Part shown: positions 34,748-47,225 of the stretch, piece after piece
Position numbering within the stretch: position 1 is the stretch's first letter
Layout: every line of letters begins with the position of its first letter
Assembly (NCBI GenBank): GCA_947095535.1
Contig: OX352774.1
Span: 68,758,416 to 68,822,415, forward strand
DNA length: 64,000 nt
DNA from: Poecilobothrus nobilitatus
Lineage: Eukaryota > Arthropoda > Insecta > Diptera > Dolichopodidae
Direction of reading: 5' to 3'
Program-made: the position numbers and the translations under genes
The notes under the pieces: model-generated
The model's input: only the letters and a program-made list of their open reading frames with translations
Told to the model about the DNA's origin: nothing
Databases searched by the model: none

Positions 34748-35379
34748 ACACGAAATTTATTGATGTTTTCTCCTCGAAAATGATTTTAAAAGAAAAATTT
34801 TCACGCACACATTCAAACTTTTAATTGGTATAAAGAATACAAGTTTAATAACGAGCTGTAAGTTGTTCTTATGACGTTGTAAATAATACTGTAATAATTC
34901 CCAGTATGCATAACATTCTTATTTTGCAAGCACGCTTTTCGACTTTTTTTTGTTCGAACATAAACCTTTCGCTCAGTTTTATCAGTGCAAGATTTGCAAA
35001 AGAGATGAAAAACAAGTTGCAGCTAAGCTAACGTTATGATGGCTGTGTAACTATTCTATTGTGTTGTGTTTATATTGCGTATTATTTAATGTTTAGATAC
35101 GTATGATTATTGAACATATAAACATTACAACATGTTATTAGGAAATTATTATATTCGAATCTCAAATGTCAAAGTGGAAATTTATAACAAAAAATAAAGC
35201 ACCTTAGAGGAATCATTTTCAAATTAAGTATGTGGATCGAATAATGTATACAATTAGTTTATTATTTTAATTAGTTAAGTACTAAGTATATTTTACTTAT
35301 TTATACATACATATACATATATGGTTTTTGATTTGCACATTATTCCAATGGTATTAACCTTAATAATTATAATGCTACT
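34748..35379. other. AT-rich DNA, no gene recognised
   Basis: No gene or repeat recognised. Confidence 0.5.
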
Positions 35380-35456
35380 TAAGTCATCGGCTTTCCATTC
35401 CAAAGGTGACGTTTTCAAACTTCGGTTAGGTCATATTCAAATAAATAATAAAATTA
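35380..35456 (+). mobile_element. SINE5 head fragment, copy 2
   Basis: AAGTCATCGGCTTTCCATTC then CAAAGGTGACG, TTTTCAAACTTCGGTTAGGT, and ATATTCAAATAAATAATAAA follow the same order as the copy at 52.7 kb (AAGTCGTACGTCTTTCAGGC, GAAGGTTTCGGGTTCAAA, ACTTCGGTCAGGT). The B-box is present in degraded form; the A-box side is missing. Confidence 0.5.
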
Positions 35457-38400
35457 CTTAAGCATTACTTATGTAAATGTACATAAAAATAAGAATAGTA
35501 TTATATACATCCTAGCTGAACAGAGTTCTCCAAATTTTGTTCAATTCTTTATAACTAGGGATAACTAAAAAATTATAATAATAAGTACATAGATATTAGA
35601 TACTTACACTCTGACCGCGATTTACGATCAGCATATGAGTTTCTGAAATGATGGGTGTAAAAAAAAAAGAGATTTAAATCGAAATAAAAATTCATAAAGT
35701 AGTCTTTTCAACGTCACGTTAGTAATTTTAATTTTTGATTGAAAAAAAAATTAACGTAAAATTAGCTTAAATTTAAAAATAATTGACTATAAGAAATTGG
35801 GTGTAAAGTGGGAAAAAGAGCGTAAAATAAAAAAAATAACGTCAAAGGCTTAAGGTGTAAATCGAAAAATTTTAAATTGAAAAGGTGTTCGAATGTACCT
35901 TATTTTCAAAAATAAAATAAAATTCTTTTAAAAATATATTTTGTATACATACTTAGTTCTTTTTTCTTTATTTTTCAGGTACGTTAGTTCACCCGTTTTG
36001 GGAATTTCACAAATTATTTTTACCTAAAAAAAAAATCATAATATTCAAAATGGACATTAAATAAAATAAAAAAATAAGGTAATAAAATTGGTAAGGAAAC
36101 TATTTAAAACTATACTTAGTATAATTTATTAATTTTATTTTTAATTTTTATTATACAATTTTTACTTAATAGCGATAATTATAAAAATTATTTGCTATTC
36201 AAATTTTTTTTTTGAAAAAAATGTTAACGTTTTAACAAAACAAGAGCATCATTTTTAAAAATTTGTTATAATTTTTGTTATTTAATTAAAGTGTATTAGT
36301 TTTGGATTTAGCTGCATTAAACTTTAATTTTAAATTGAAATACGAACCTAATAAAATTAATTAATAATATTTAAAAAAAAAAAAAAAACAACAGTGAAAT
36401 TAAAACAAGTTCTTCATATTAAGTATACATTTATACTTACGTATTATAATTTTCTTTGTGTGGAAATTAATTAAATTATATGAAATTTAATTTTTTTTTT
36501 TTAAATTATTTCTAGCGAATTACTTAATTACTAAATGCCAGAAACTAACAATAATTTGAAACTTCAATAAATTTTAAATTAAAATTTACAGTTTTTGAAA
36601 ATGTCTTTTTTAACTGTAATACTTTATAAATTTAATTGATAAATTTTTTACAGGATTAAATGTTAGTGCAAAAATCTATATGAATTACTAATACAGAACA
36701 TAACTATACCTCTTTGGTTCTATCTTCTTCATTAACTTCTTCTTCTCCTTCCAATAATCCTATTCAGGACCTAGAGGCATTACTTATATTCATAATATAC
36801 TTTCGGGTAATTTAATTAGATGATTTATCTTTGCCGATCTGATACTATGCCTTTGATCACATCTGTGTAGTTCGATCGTTTTCGCAGATAATTTCTCGCA
36901 AACAAGAGGAATAGCATTACTGGTTCGATTACTTTCCCTACAACAGCTTGGTCCTCCTATACATTAACCGCCAATTTCCTTTCTTTGACCTTTCGACCGA
37001 TATTTTTTAAGATAGGTACGAAAGCTAATTTCTCAAAATCCCAAATTACAAAATTGCGAAATTTTATTCTCTCGCATCGCATTCTCTTAGCTCTCGAAAG
37101 CTTTGAAAGGGACCTTCATTAACAAGTTAACTCTAAAAAGGTTTTGTGAAGAAATAGTTGGATCTTAGAATTTGTTACAAAGTCAACGTTTCAATAATTT
37201 GTTTTTAATTTTTAATAAAACAAAGATTTAAACAGGATTAATTTTTTTGGAACATAGGATTTAGAAAATCCAAATGTATATCACAACTTGGAGATTCATA
37301 TTCAAAGTTGTGATTCGATAAGACTACATTGTATAATGTATAATGAAGAATGCATTGCTCTACAATATTACTACACTAGAAGTATTGAAATATTGTGATA
37401 CCTTTAATTTTTTAATATACTTAGGTGTAATTTAAAAGATTATTATATAGAAGATGGAGTTTGGAGGATGACGACCTAAAAATCTTTTAAAACTTTAGTG
37501 ATTAGATGCTAACATGTTAGTTGGCAATTATTTTTCAATGTCTAACTATACAACTTTTATCAATTTGACAAACTTTTCCCTTCAATTTTAATATGGTATA
37601 AAATAGACAAATATGGTATATGGTATATTTTGACAAAATAGTTTTACCATATGTTTCTTTAATTGTAATCCATGAGCATCTCTTTCAGTAGTTGAATTGT
37701 TTTTCCAGTCATTATATGATTATATTTTAATAGTTATATTAATTCAGCATTCATCTACAAAATTTATTTTAAGTGCAACTGCGCTTAGGATTTTTAATTA
37801 TATTTTAAAGTTTAAAAGGATTTTAAAATTAAAATAATCCTCAGAAAAAGAAAACTAATTAAATATTATTAAGATATTCTTTTTTTTCTTTTCTTTTTTT
37901 TTCTTTAATTTTCAATTTTCTTTAATTTAAAAAATGGTCAGTGATTATTTTCATTTAACAAATTGGTTATATATATATATATATTTAAATTTACTATCCG
38001 TTAATGAAAACAAATTATGCATAGCACCTTTTTTAATTTTGAAAGTTTACCTCCTGGTTGTTTTTTTTTTTTTGTTTTTTATAAATTTGCGTAAATATCG
38101 CCATCTTAATGATTTTTTATTGGTTTTTTTTTTTTTTAATCTTTTAAAAAGAAAAAAAGTAAAGTAGGCAATATAAGATAAATATGAAAATGTTTGCAAA
38201 TTTTATACAGTAGTTATTTTATTTAATTTTTTTTTTTTTTGAATTTTTTATTTCAAAGCAATTAATTTTTGCTTCCTGCAGCGATTAACTGAACTCAATT
38301 AGTAAACGGCTAAATCAAAACTAAAGAAAAAAAAAAAAAAGCGTTAAAGTAAAGTTAGAAATTTTTTAAATTTATGATCCACTGCCTTAAAACCAAATTA

Positions 38401-39341
38401 GATTATGGTGTTTTCCTTTTCACTACATAAAAAAAAAAAAAAATAGTTGATTAGAAAAAAACTAAAAAAAAAATATGTGATTTTTTGTATCTAGATAAAA
38501 GTATATATGGACTTTTTTAGAGTTTTTCTATACTGGAAGACAAAAAAAAAAAAAAAAAATGAGAAAAATTTTCCATTTTAAAATCACGAATTTTTGATAT
38601 TTCTTTAAGGAAAATATTTTTCCTTGTCTAGTGAAATTTGCATAAAAAAAGAAAAAAATTAAGTAATTATATTCAAAAAAAAAAAGAAGATTTTATTGAT
38701 TTTTTTTTATATAACGCAGAAAAAAAGTTTTAAAAGATTTTTAGTTTTGTATGGGTTTGAAATATCCTGAATAGAAATGTGATTTTTTAGTCATCCAGTT
38801 TGCATTAGGTAACTACTTGGGTTTGGTCGCCATTGTGTTTGAAAAAAAAATAAAAGTATAATATCTCTTTGTCTCTATTTCTCTAAACCCTATATTAATC
38901 GAAGTCAGAGACCTAAGTAGATCAAATATTTATAATACAATTTTGAAATATGTATATATAAAGTTTTCCTTATGATGCCGTTCTGGATAAGGTATTACAA
39001 GTTCAATAAAATACATATTGTCTTTTGTCTTTTATTGAAAGAACCGAAATTTACTAATATACTAATCATTTTTACTTAATTCCATTTAGTTTTTTTTTAA
39101 TGCCAGCAGTTCATGTGTATCAACTTCAGCTCAGACTTCACTTCGCATATAATTTTATAAAACATTCTATTACTTTACTTAAAACATTAACTCTCAAAAT
39201 TTGTGAATCCAATTTTTGAAAGTTTAAAATGCCTTCAATTACTTAAAGAAGTATTGATCTGTTTTTTTTTAAGTTTAGGTGTTTACTATAGCTATAGTCA
39301 CGTTACAATACTGATCGCCTCTTCATGTGAACTTGTAACTG
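35457..39341. other. 3.9 kb of AT-rich DNA, no gene recognised
   Basis: Mostly homopolymer-rich AT DNA. A patch at 36700-37160 is closer to balanced composition and may be a decayed coding element, but stops interrupt all six frames and I recognised no motif. A TTCTTC-rich run is at 36724-36755. Confidence 0.4.
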
Positions 39342-39470
39342 TAAGCTGAAATCGGAAATGTCATTTGAACAACGTATGCAAACGCATCCATGCATATGTG
39401 CAGAATCAGCCATTACTTTAAAAGTTGTCTGCGCCTTTAATATTAAATTGCAAAGAGGAACTGATTCGAT
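39342..39470. mobile_element. Short MITE-like element, copy 2
   Basis: Begins TAAGCTGAAATCGGAAATGT then CATTTGAAC, matching the terminus of copy 1 (717-829), and carries the same interior: CAGCCATTACTTTA, AGTTGTCTGCG, GAACTGATTCG. Compared with copy 1 it has an extra insert of about 30 bp near 39370-39400 and lacks the right terminal repeat, so it is truncated. Confidence 0.6.
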
Positions 39471-41860
39471 AGATCGTCCTAGTGTTTGAAAATTTCTTAA
39501 ACATAATTACATATATATATAATTATATATATATATATATACCTATTAATTCTACGTATATATAGTGTGGATAATATAGTGAATTGACTTTTTCTGTTTA
39601 TACTTGTACCCTTCTGTTTATAAACCCCTTACAAAAAATCACTTGTTATCTCAAAAACTAAGGACCCATTTTAAGAAAAACCTCTTTTAAAAATTATTTT
39701 CTTGATTCAAATTAAATTTTTTTTTATAAACCAGTTCAACTGTATCTTAAATTTTTTGAGTATGAGCCTGCAGTTCTCTTCCTGCCTGTTTTCATTTGTC
39801 CTGTTAAAATGTAGTATACAAATTCTGTAGATTTTTTTTTTGAAAATTAAAGTTTCTTCGCAATTGTATGAAAACCTATTTTTTGTGTATGATTTTACGT
39901 AGAATTTTTCCTTAAAAAAAATGCATTAATACACATACACATACACATGCACAATACATACAATACCTCTTTTAACCTCGAAATATTATTTAATTTTTTA
40001 TTCAAAGTTAAATCGATTAAATTCAAATTAAAATGCATTGAAATATTAAATGCAATTAAAAAGCGTATAGTTAGGTTAATTTCGGATTATTTAAAAATGT
40101 TAAAATGAAATTTTTAATTTGTGAAAAGTTATAAATTATAGTATTTATTTTTTTTTTTAAATATTATTTTTTCTATCAATAAATTTATTTTTTATTATTT
40201 TTAATTGAATTTTATTGAGGCTTAAGATTTTCTTAATTGAAATTTCATTGTAAAATTCATGAAAACCATGAAAATTAATTAAATTTTGTGGTATTGAAAG
40301 TAATGGTAACATCTTTGTAATATTTTTTAATATATTTAGAGAAAAAAAAAAATGAAGGGTTTGAAAATTTCAAAATATTTGAATAAACATTTACGACCGA
40401 ATAAGATTGTTGGAGTATTATTTGTTATATTATTCGTAATAACTGTTTAAAATACAGCAAAATTTTTAAATCCTTTAACATTCATGTACCTGTAATCTAT
40501 AAATATAAAAATTTCCATAAAAGTCTACAAAATCCATAAAAGTCTATTGGTTGGATAATTGGTAAATTGTATTAATATTAAACAAAGAATTTAAGTTATG
40601 TACGATTATACAGTTACAACTAATCGGTTATATTCAACTTACATACGAAATAAAGGAATGTTTTATAGTTTAAAGGGATAGATGGATGACAAAGAGGGAT
40701 GATCAAATTTACTACAGTTGATTGTTGGTTGATACAGGGTGATTCTTTCTCAGTCTTGAAGTATTTACAGGAAAAAAATGGTATGTTGTATGAAAAGATG
40801 AAAAAAATCAACAAGAATTTGTTTTGAATGGAGGGCGGGAAAGGAAATGGAGAAGCTATTCCCCTCACTTTTTGAGATAATGAGACCAAAAGCTTTTTTT
40901 AAGTTTTAATTCAATTTGCTTATTATATTTATATATCAAAAACTATAGACTTATATCTGAAAAACTTCATGACAACAATATATTTATTTACAAAGTCATA
41001 TTAAACGAGGTTATAAAAATACCGTTAATTAATTTTGTATTACGGTAGAAAAGAATATAATAAATAATATTATGTACATGATGCGTACTATTTAAAAATT
41101 TACAATTTTGTTTTACAAATCAAAAAAACTAACAAATTTAGTAGGTAATTGTATACAATTTTTATGCTCCTTTTACAACTTTCAGTTTTTATCGCGAAAA
41201 ACTTAGTCTGTATTCATGAAAAATTGTTTTAACGATAAGATTCTTTTTTTTGTTGGTAAAACTTTTAAATTCATGGGGTGCTAACGTGCGGTCTGCTAAA
41301 GTAATTGTAACTAATATGTGCCAAACGTTTGTAATTACCATATTACTAAGCTTTCGCCTCTGATTTAAAGTTTTTTGTATATAAACTTATTAGAAAAAAA
41401 ATTCCGTAATCTGACATTTTAAATCGTTCTGTTTTATTGAAAGACTGCCTTATATATTTCCTTACTTTTGTAATTGTGTTGATAGCATAACAGTGCGTCA
41501 TATGAAAGTGCCGATAAATGTTGTCATGTTTCTGTCATTATTCGACATTTTTATTTGGCATTTTCAAGTATTTTATATTGTATCAGGCATTTGCTTAAAC
41601 CAAGCATCAGTTGTGTTGTTCATTTAGTTAACTATCACTATTAACTGAAAAAATCATCATTTACAAGGGTTAGTATGTTAGTAGTATATTAGTATGTTAG
41701 TAAATGATGATACATAGATATTAAATAAACTTAATACTTAATTGGTTTTAGTAACTACTAATTAATGTTAGTAATGACGTTAATGGTAATAAAAAACAAG
41801 GAAAAAAAAAAAAAAAGAAACTAACATGCAAGTTAGATTAAAAATGACATACTAATCATG
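39471..41860. other. AT-rich DNA, no gene recognised
   Basis: A short (TA)n stretch lies at 39510-39540. The 89-codon reverse frame at 40620-40889 lies in a less AT-rich patch but has no recognisable domain. Text near 39640-39680 (ATCTCAAAAACTAAGGACCC) resembles repeat-family phrases without placeable ends. Confidence 0.45.
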
Positions 41861-41995
41861 CAGACTACGAGAATTTACCATGCTCGCGTAAAGTCTGGCT
41901 CTCAGAGTTTATTTGTTAACGCTAATATTAAAGAGATCAGACCTTGTTAGTCTCTCTTAACATACGCGAAATAGATTAAAATTTGTCATAGTCTG
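41861..41995. mobile_element. Probable short MITE
   Basis: Left end CAGACTACGAGAATTTACCA; the reverse complement of the right end is CAGACTATGACAAATTTTAA. Both arms carry TCGCGTA at 22-28 bases inside. A CAG start recalls hAT-type ends, but the flanking 8 bases do not form a good duplication, so superfamily is open. Confidence 0.45.
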
Positions 41996-43639
41996 TAGAA
42001 TGGTGTGACACATTAAAAAGCTCGACCGATCTCAAAATATTCAGATTTTTTTTAAACGTCATTTGTTTGCGAATAGAAGAGGAGTTAATATTTCCGAATG
42101 CGAATGCGAATAAATGTGTTCGAATTTTCATAATTTTCATATCGTTTCGGAACTAAAATATATATAGGAGCCGCCAACATTGTCTAAGGATTACTTAAGT
42201 TGAACACTTTAAAACTTTTGTCTCTTGACAGCTCTTTTTATAATTGTGTGGTCATGATTTTGGTTACTTTAATCAATTTTTCTAACAATATAAGCAATAA
42301 TAACTACTTATACTGCTGCTACATATACACTTTTAGATATTACTTATTTATATTTTAATTTTAAAATTTGTAAGACAACAGATTTGTAAAAATAAATTAA
42401 ATTAAATGTTATGAAATAGTTACCATATGGATTTGTAACTAATTCACCAATAAATTTTCAACATTTTTGATTATCATAATAAACATATAGTTTTAGATAA
42501 AATACAAGATGACAAATTTTTATCAAATTAATAAAAGTAAGTATAAAGTATTATAGTGATGATTGAAATCAGTGAAAATTTATTCATTGTTGAATTATTT
42601 ATTATTTTTAATCGTTTAGAAACGTTTGCACAACAATTTATATATAATATATTCAAAGTGAAAGAAAAAAATATAAAAAGTAATTGTTTGTAATAATGTG
42701 TAGCTTTTTTTTTTTTAAAAATTAAACTCTTTAACAAACGTTTTAAAAAGATTTTTTATTTAGACGGTAAAAGTATGTATGAGTGTATTTTAAATTTAAA
42801 TGTAAGTATTTTGAAATTTTTATTGAAGAATATATTATATATATGGATGAAACTTTTAAATTAAAATTTATAAAAAATTCGCCATAACTACTATCATCGT
42901 TTTTTTTTTTTTGAATAGTTATTTTTGTATTCGATTTACAATTTTTTATTCATTTAAAATGGCATATTATTCTTAAAAAGAAGAGAGTGATACAAAATTA
43001 AAAGTTTTTGAAAGTTCACATTTTTAAAGTCAATTCAAATAAATAAAGTTTTAAGCATTTCCTAAATTATAGTAAGATATCCTATTTCTTAAGTAACTGA
43101 GGAAATTTGTTTATTCGGGAGATGAATGTAATTCTGAATTTTCCAAATCTTTTTTTTTTCAAAATCGCGCTTATAAATTTCCTTTAAGCTTTCCTTATAA
43201 ATTTCCGCGTTTTTTTTAAATTTAATTATTTTTTATTTTTCATTACAGGGAGGGACATTATAAGTATAAGCTTTTTTTTTTAGAGTATGCATGTATATAA
43301 TTTATAAAGAATTTTTGGATTGGTTACAAAATCTGTGGTTCAATAATTTCTTTAGCAGAGTTATGGGTTCGGCAGTTATGGACAGGGTATTTGAAATACT
43401 CTTGTTTAAATTTGAATGTAAAAAAATTATTAGTATGGATTTTTGTTATGGTTACAAAGTTAGAGTTTCAATAATTTATTTAAACGGAATTTTCTCTCGG
43501 TTAAATGTTAGCTCTGTTAAATGTTAGAAAATGGAAAAATTCAATCTGAAAGATCTTACTCTTTCAAAAATTTAAATTTTAGTTATTACCTTAAACCTAA
43601 AATGTTTAAAGATCTATATATTTACATAATTAACCAATT
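41996..43639. other. AT-rich DNA, no gene recognised
   Basis: No recognised gene. The 78-codon frame at 43291-43527 has no domain and adjoins the dead LINE tail only by chance as far as I can tell. Confidence 0.45.
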
Positions 43640-43863
43640 CAAACGGCGAAAGTGAAAGTGGATAGGCCACACTCTGAGGTAACATCCAGAGATAGGAATC
43701 CTCCAGGAAGCCGAAGAAAAAGACCCAATAACACCAGATGACGATCAATAACAGCCGAATTACCGAAAAAAACCAGTAAACTTGGGAAGAGATAAAAATC
43801 ATCGCTAATAAACGAAACCAATGGAGGAGACAAATTGATATCCTATGCTCCCAGGAGGAGTAA
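43640..43863 (+). pseudogene. LINE polyprotein C-terminal tail, decayed
   Basis: Broken plus-strand frames give, in order, RRK then KWIGHTLR, then NPPGSRRKRPNNTR, ELPKKTSKLGKR, and finally NQWRRQIDILCSQEE with a stop at 43861-43863. This series (WIGHTLR, NPQG-RRRGRP-like block, W-R-V-LCS ending) is the standard C-terminus of a widespread group of arthropod LINEs related to RTE/CR1 types. A TGA replaces a Trp/Arg codon in RRK-KWIGH and at least two frameshifts are present. The reverse-strand open frames covering the same DNA (43614-43833) are shadows. Confidence 0.75.
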
Positions 43864-44719
43864 GAGGAAAAACAAAAACTTATTTACATTTAAAATTTCA
43901 TTGTTTTATCTTTGCAGTTTTAAAAAGATATAAACGGGACTGATAAACAAAATTAGTAAATCTATAATAATATTTTTGTTAAAATAAATTTTTTTTTTAA
44001 AAGAGCGATAAAAATTACCGTTAAATGCGAAAATAAAAAGAAAAAATAAATCTTTGATTAACCCAGAGATCCTCTAAAAATAAAATGAAAAATAAAATAT
44101 CTATTCAAAGTTAAGATAATGTGAACAGATATGTAAAGGTCAAATTTGATAGAAAAAAAAAATTGGTATTTAATAAATTTGAAAGACAAAATAGCAGAAA
44201 ATTATTTGTTATCATGGACTAATCGTCTAATTTTAATTTGATAAAAGAAAAAATAAATCTGTCAAAAACTCAATTTTAATATTTAGAGACTGCAAAATAA
44301 TTTATAATTCACAATCATTTTAAATATTCAAAGTATAAAGACGATATTTTTAATATATTCGATGAAAATAAAATATCATATGAATGATTCATTAGATAAT
44401 ATGGTAAATCATTTGATACTAAGTTTTTTTTTTTGTTTTGGAAGATTCAAAACGACTTAGTTTAAGCCTCTATTAAAAAAGGTTAAAAGCTATTAAACTT
44501 TTTTGTTTGTATCAATATTTTAAAAGCATCATTTAATATGTATTTACTATATACTTAATACATTTTATATACATTTGAATTGAAACTTGCAAATATTAAA
44601 ATTTTCGATAGAAATATTGGTTTGGGAACATGGAAAAATAGATTTTGTTTAAAAGATAGATCGGTGCATCTGTTTTAAAAAGGTATTTTACACACAAATG
44701 TTTGGAAAACGAAATGAAA
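43864..44719. other. AT-rich DNA, no gene recognised
   Basis: Possible 3' UTR of the dead LINE at the left side, otherwise featureless AT-rich DNA. Confidence 0.45.
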
Positions 44720-44723
44720 TTAA

Positions 44724-44930
44724 CACGTTGCGTATCACTTGTATCGCCGGTGAACATCACTTAAATGTTTCAAAATCTCATTCTCACCAGTGAATATAAA
44801 AATAAGTTCGCGTATGTATCACCGGTGATATACATTAGGATTTAACGCAAGTTTGTTTTTATGTTCACTGGTGAGTGCGGAATTTTGTAATATTTGTGTG
44901 ATGTAATATTTCACCGTGGGACTCAATGTG
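44724..44930. mobile_element. piggyBac-like MITE
   Basis: A 207-bp element flanked by TTAA on both sides (44720-44723 and 44931-44934). Ends are inverted: CACGTTGCGTATCAC at left and CACATTGAGTCCCAC as reverse complement of the right. TTAA targets with ends starting in C and followed by this kind of sequence are typical of piggyBac-related MITEs. Inside is a second large inverted repeat, TCACCAGTGAATATAAAAAT against its partner near 44855-44873, around a central ATCACCGGTGAT palindrome. No transposase in the window. Confidence 0.82.
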
Positions 44931-44934
44931 TTAA

Positions 44935-45689
44935 GAATGGATTATAAATTTGTTTCAGTATAGATTTGGTTGAAATTTCAGATTCAAATTTGTCTTCATA
45001 TTCTTATTTTAGAAAACAAAATAAAAAAAAAAAATAGAATTTCTACAATATTTCATTAAATTTCTACAATTTCATTTATTTTCTTATTTTTTTAAAACAA
45101 AAGTCTTCAACAAACTTCTTAAACTTCTTAAACATCTAATCTATATATGATATCTTAATCATAACTATCATCTTGACTTTTTTTAAGGTAACGTTTTTGT
45201 GTAGCTTAAATAAATGTTCGAAGTAAAAAAGGATTATCTTGCGCTATTTTGTATAATAGGGAACAACTAATACAATTTGACCAATTTTGTATAAAAGATA
45301 CATACTTATATTAATTTTTTGTTTATTTTTGGATAAACTTTTTAATTTTAAAAATTTTCAGATCTGCATATTGTTATGTAATTAATGAAATTTCACAGCA
45401 AAAATTGTCAATTAAAATTAAAATTATATTGGCATTTTGAAAAATTTGAAAAAACGTTTAAAAACTAACCGGTTTAAGTCCTGTTTTAAATAATAAGGAA
45501 GTAATTAAATCAGAATTATTTGTAATAACGTTATATCTAAGAAGTTTAATACAAATTTATGAAGAAAATTGCATTATTATTCTAAAATGCATGTAAACAT
45601 TTATCAAATTTTTATTAAAATTCAAATAAAATCATTCATTCTTTTTAAGCACATTTAAAAAAAAAAAAAAAAAATTAAAAAATATTGAT
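44935..45689. other. AT-rich DNA, no gene recognised
   Basis: No feature recognised. Poly-A run near 45658-45675 directly precedes the next family R fragment. Confidence 0.5.
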
Positions 45690-45945
45690 TATTTGTTTAA
45701 TTTTGTTCGTTCATTTGTCTGTTTGTCTGTCTGTTTATTTACAAAACTTCCATATTTTGTGTCCTTTATAACTACGACAATTTTGATAGAAGAAAAATAT
45801 TTTAGAATTAGCATCAAGTTACCCAGAAAATTTTTTTATATTTTCCTCTGCTCAAGAGCTAGTAGAAGTGAAAAATTGAATATGAGCTATTTTTATACAT
45901 CTGTAAGTTAGAAACCTGCATATTTTTTTCCAAAGTAAAACGCGA
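45690..45945 (+). repeat. Family R noncoding repeat, partial copy 4
   Basis: Contains the microsatellite in its GTCT form (TTGTCTGTTTGTCTGTCTGT, 45715), then TTATTTACAAAACTTCCATA, and later AATTAGCATCAAGTTACC and GTAAGTTAGAAACCTGCATA, phrases also seen in copies 1-3. The middle is shortened relative to copy 3. The 72-codon frame inside is not a gene. Confidence 0.55.
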
Positions 45946-47215
45946 AATTTCAACATTATAATTTTTTATATTTCTAAAAAAATTTAAAAAATTTTGATGG
46001 AAGTCATAATATTCTAAACAATTTTTATTGGGGGTATTCACGAGTTGGGGCAAACTCGTCCTACAAAAGTGCAAAATTTTACACTTTAGTATATTTTAAT
46101 ATTGTGGCAGTTAAACTTCGTTTTTAATAATAAACCTCAATAATTAAAATTTCTTTTAAGTCTAAAATCTAAACAATACAAGCGACCATTTTTATTCGAT
46201 TTTTGACAGTTAAATAAAAAGTCATATGTATAGCGTATATAATTGAAACGCAACCTTTTGTTAGGGTATCTTCGAAAATGTGCGATTTTTAAAACCTTTG
46301 ATTTTACATTCTACCTTGTTTATAAAAAATGTGGACTTTTTAATTGAAATAATTTAATTGTATATTCATATAATACTTATTATTTAATATATAACAATTC
46401 CATTATATTTAAAATTAAAAGTACATACTTACATGTTATATATGTATATGCAATAACCAATTAAATTAAAGGAAAAAATTCATTAAAAATTCTGTCCCAA
46501 TTAAAAATAACTAATAAAATTCAAGTCTTAAAAAAAAAAAATAAAATAAATAAGTAGTAACTACTTGTAAAATAATTCGAAAATTGTAATTCAATTAATT
46601 CATTTATAATATATGAATAAATTTTTAAATTGTCGCACTACTTTTTTAAAAATAAAATTGATTATTGTGATAAAAATGTTATGTTATTTTATTTAAAGAA
46701 AATAATTAATACATATTAAAACATTATTATTATTATTATTAACATTTAACACAATTAGTTACGTAATAGTGGTAATAGTTAATATTTTACTCTATATTAA
46801 TTAAGCATTTTTTAAACGTTAACCAGATATTTATAAACGTCAAATAAGCGCTAGGAAACAATTAGGATAATTAAATAATACCGTTGTATTCAAAATTGAT
46901 TTGATTTATTAATTAAATACAGTGGATAGATAACTTTATTGATGACAGCTTTTTGATGCTAAACATCTATACATTATACAAGATATCCTATGCCATTTTA
47001 TAATAAAAATACATTTGAAGACTGATTTTAACACTGTTCATATTATCGTCTATATTTATTCCTTAAAGTTACTTCGAAAACATTAAAAATTACACTATAC
47101 GCTATAGCTGTAAATAGATCAACTTCAACAAATCTTTTATACCTTTATCCGTCATAATATTACGAAAATTTGATTTATCTCTCACTTATATCTTTATTTA
47201 CACTGCAGCAAACTC
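45946..47215. other. AT-rich DNA, no gene recognised
   Basis: No recognised gene. An ATT trinucleotide run lies at 46724-46740. Confidence 0.5.
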
Positions 47216-47225
47216 ATACATACTT

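Noticed and set aside
36700..37160. A balanced-composition patch as a decayed coding region.
   Set aside because: Stops in every frame and no motif recognised after reading both strands.
39590..39900. Another family R copy.
   Set aside because: A few phrases are similar, but the microsatellite and the ordered blocks are missing.
45690..45911. A 72-codon forward frame starting MFNFVRSFVCLSVCLF as a secreted peptide.
   Set aside because: The apparent signal peptide is the translation of the GTCT microsatellite of a family R copy.
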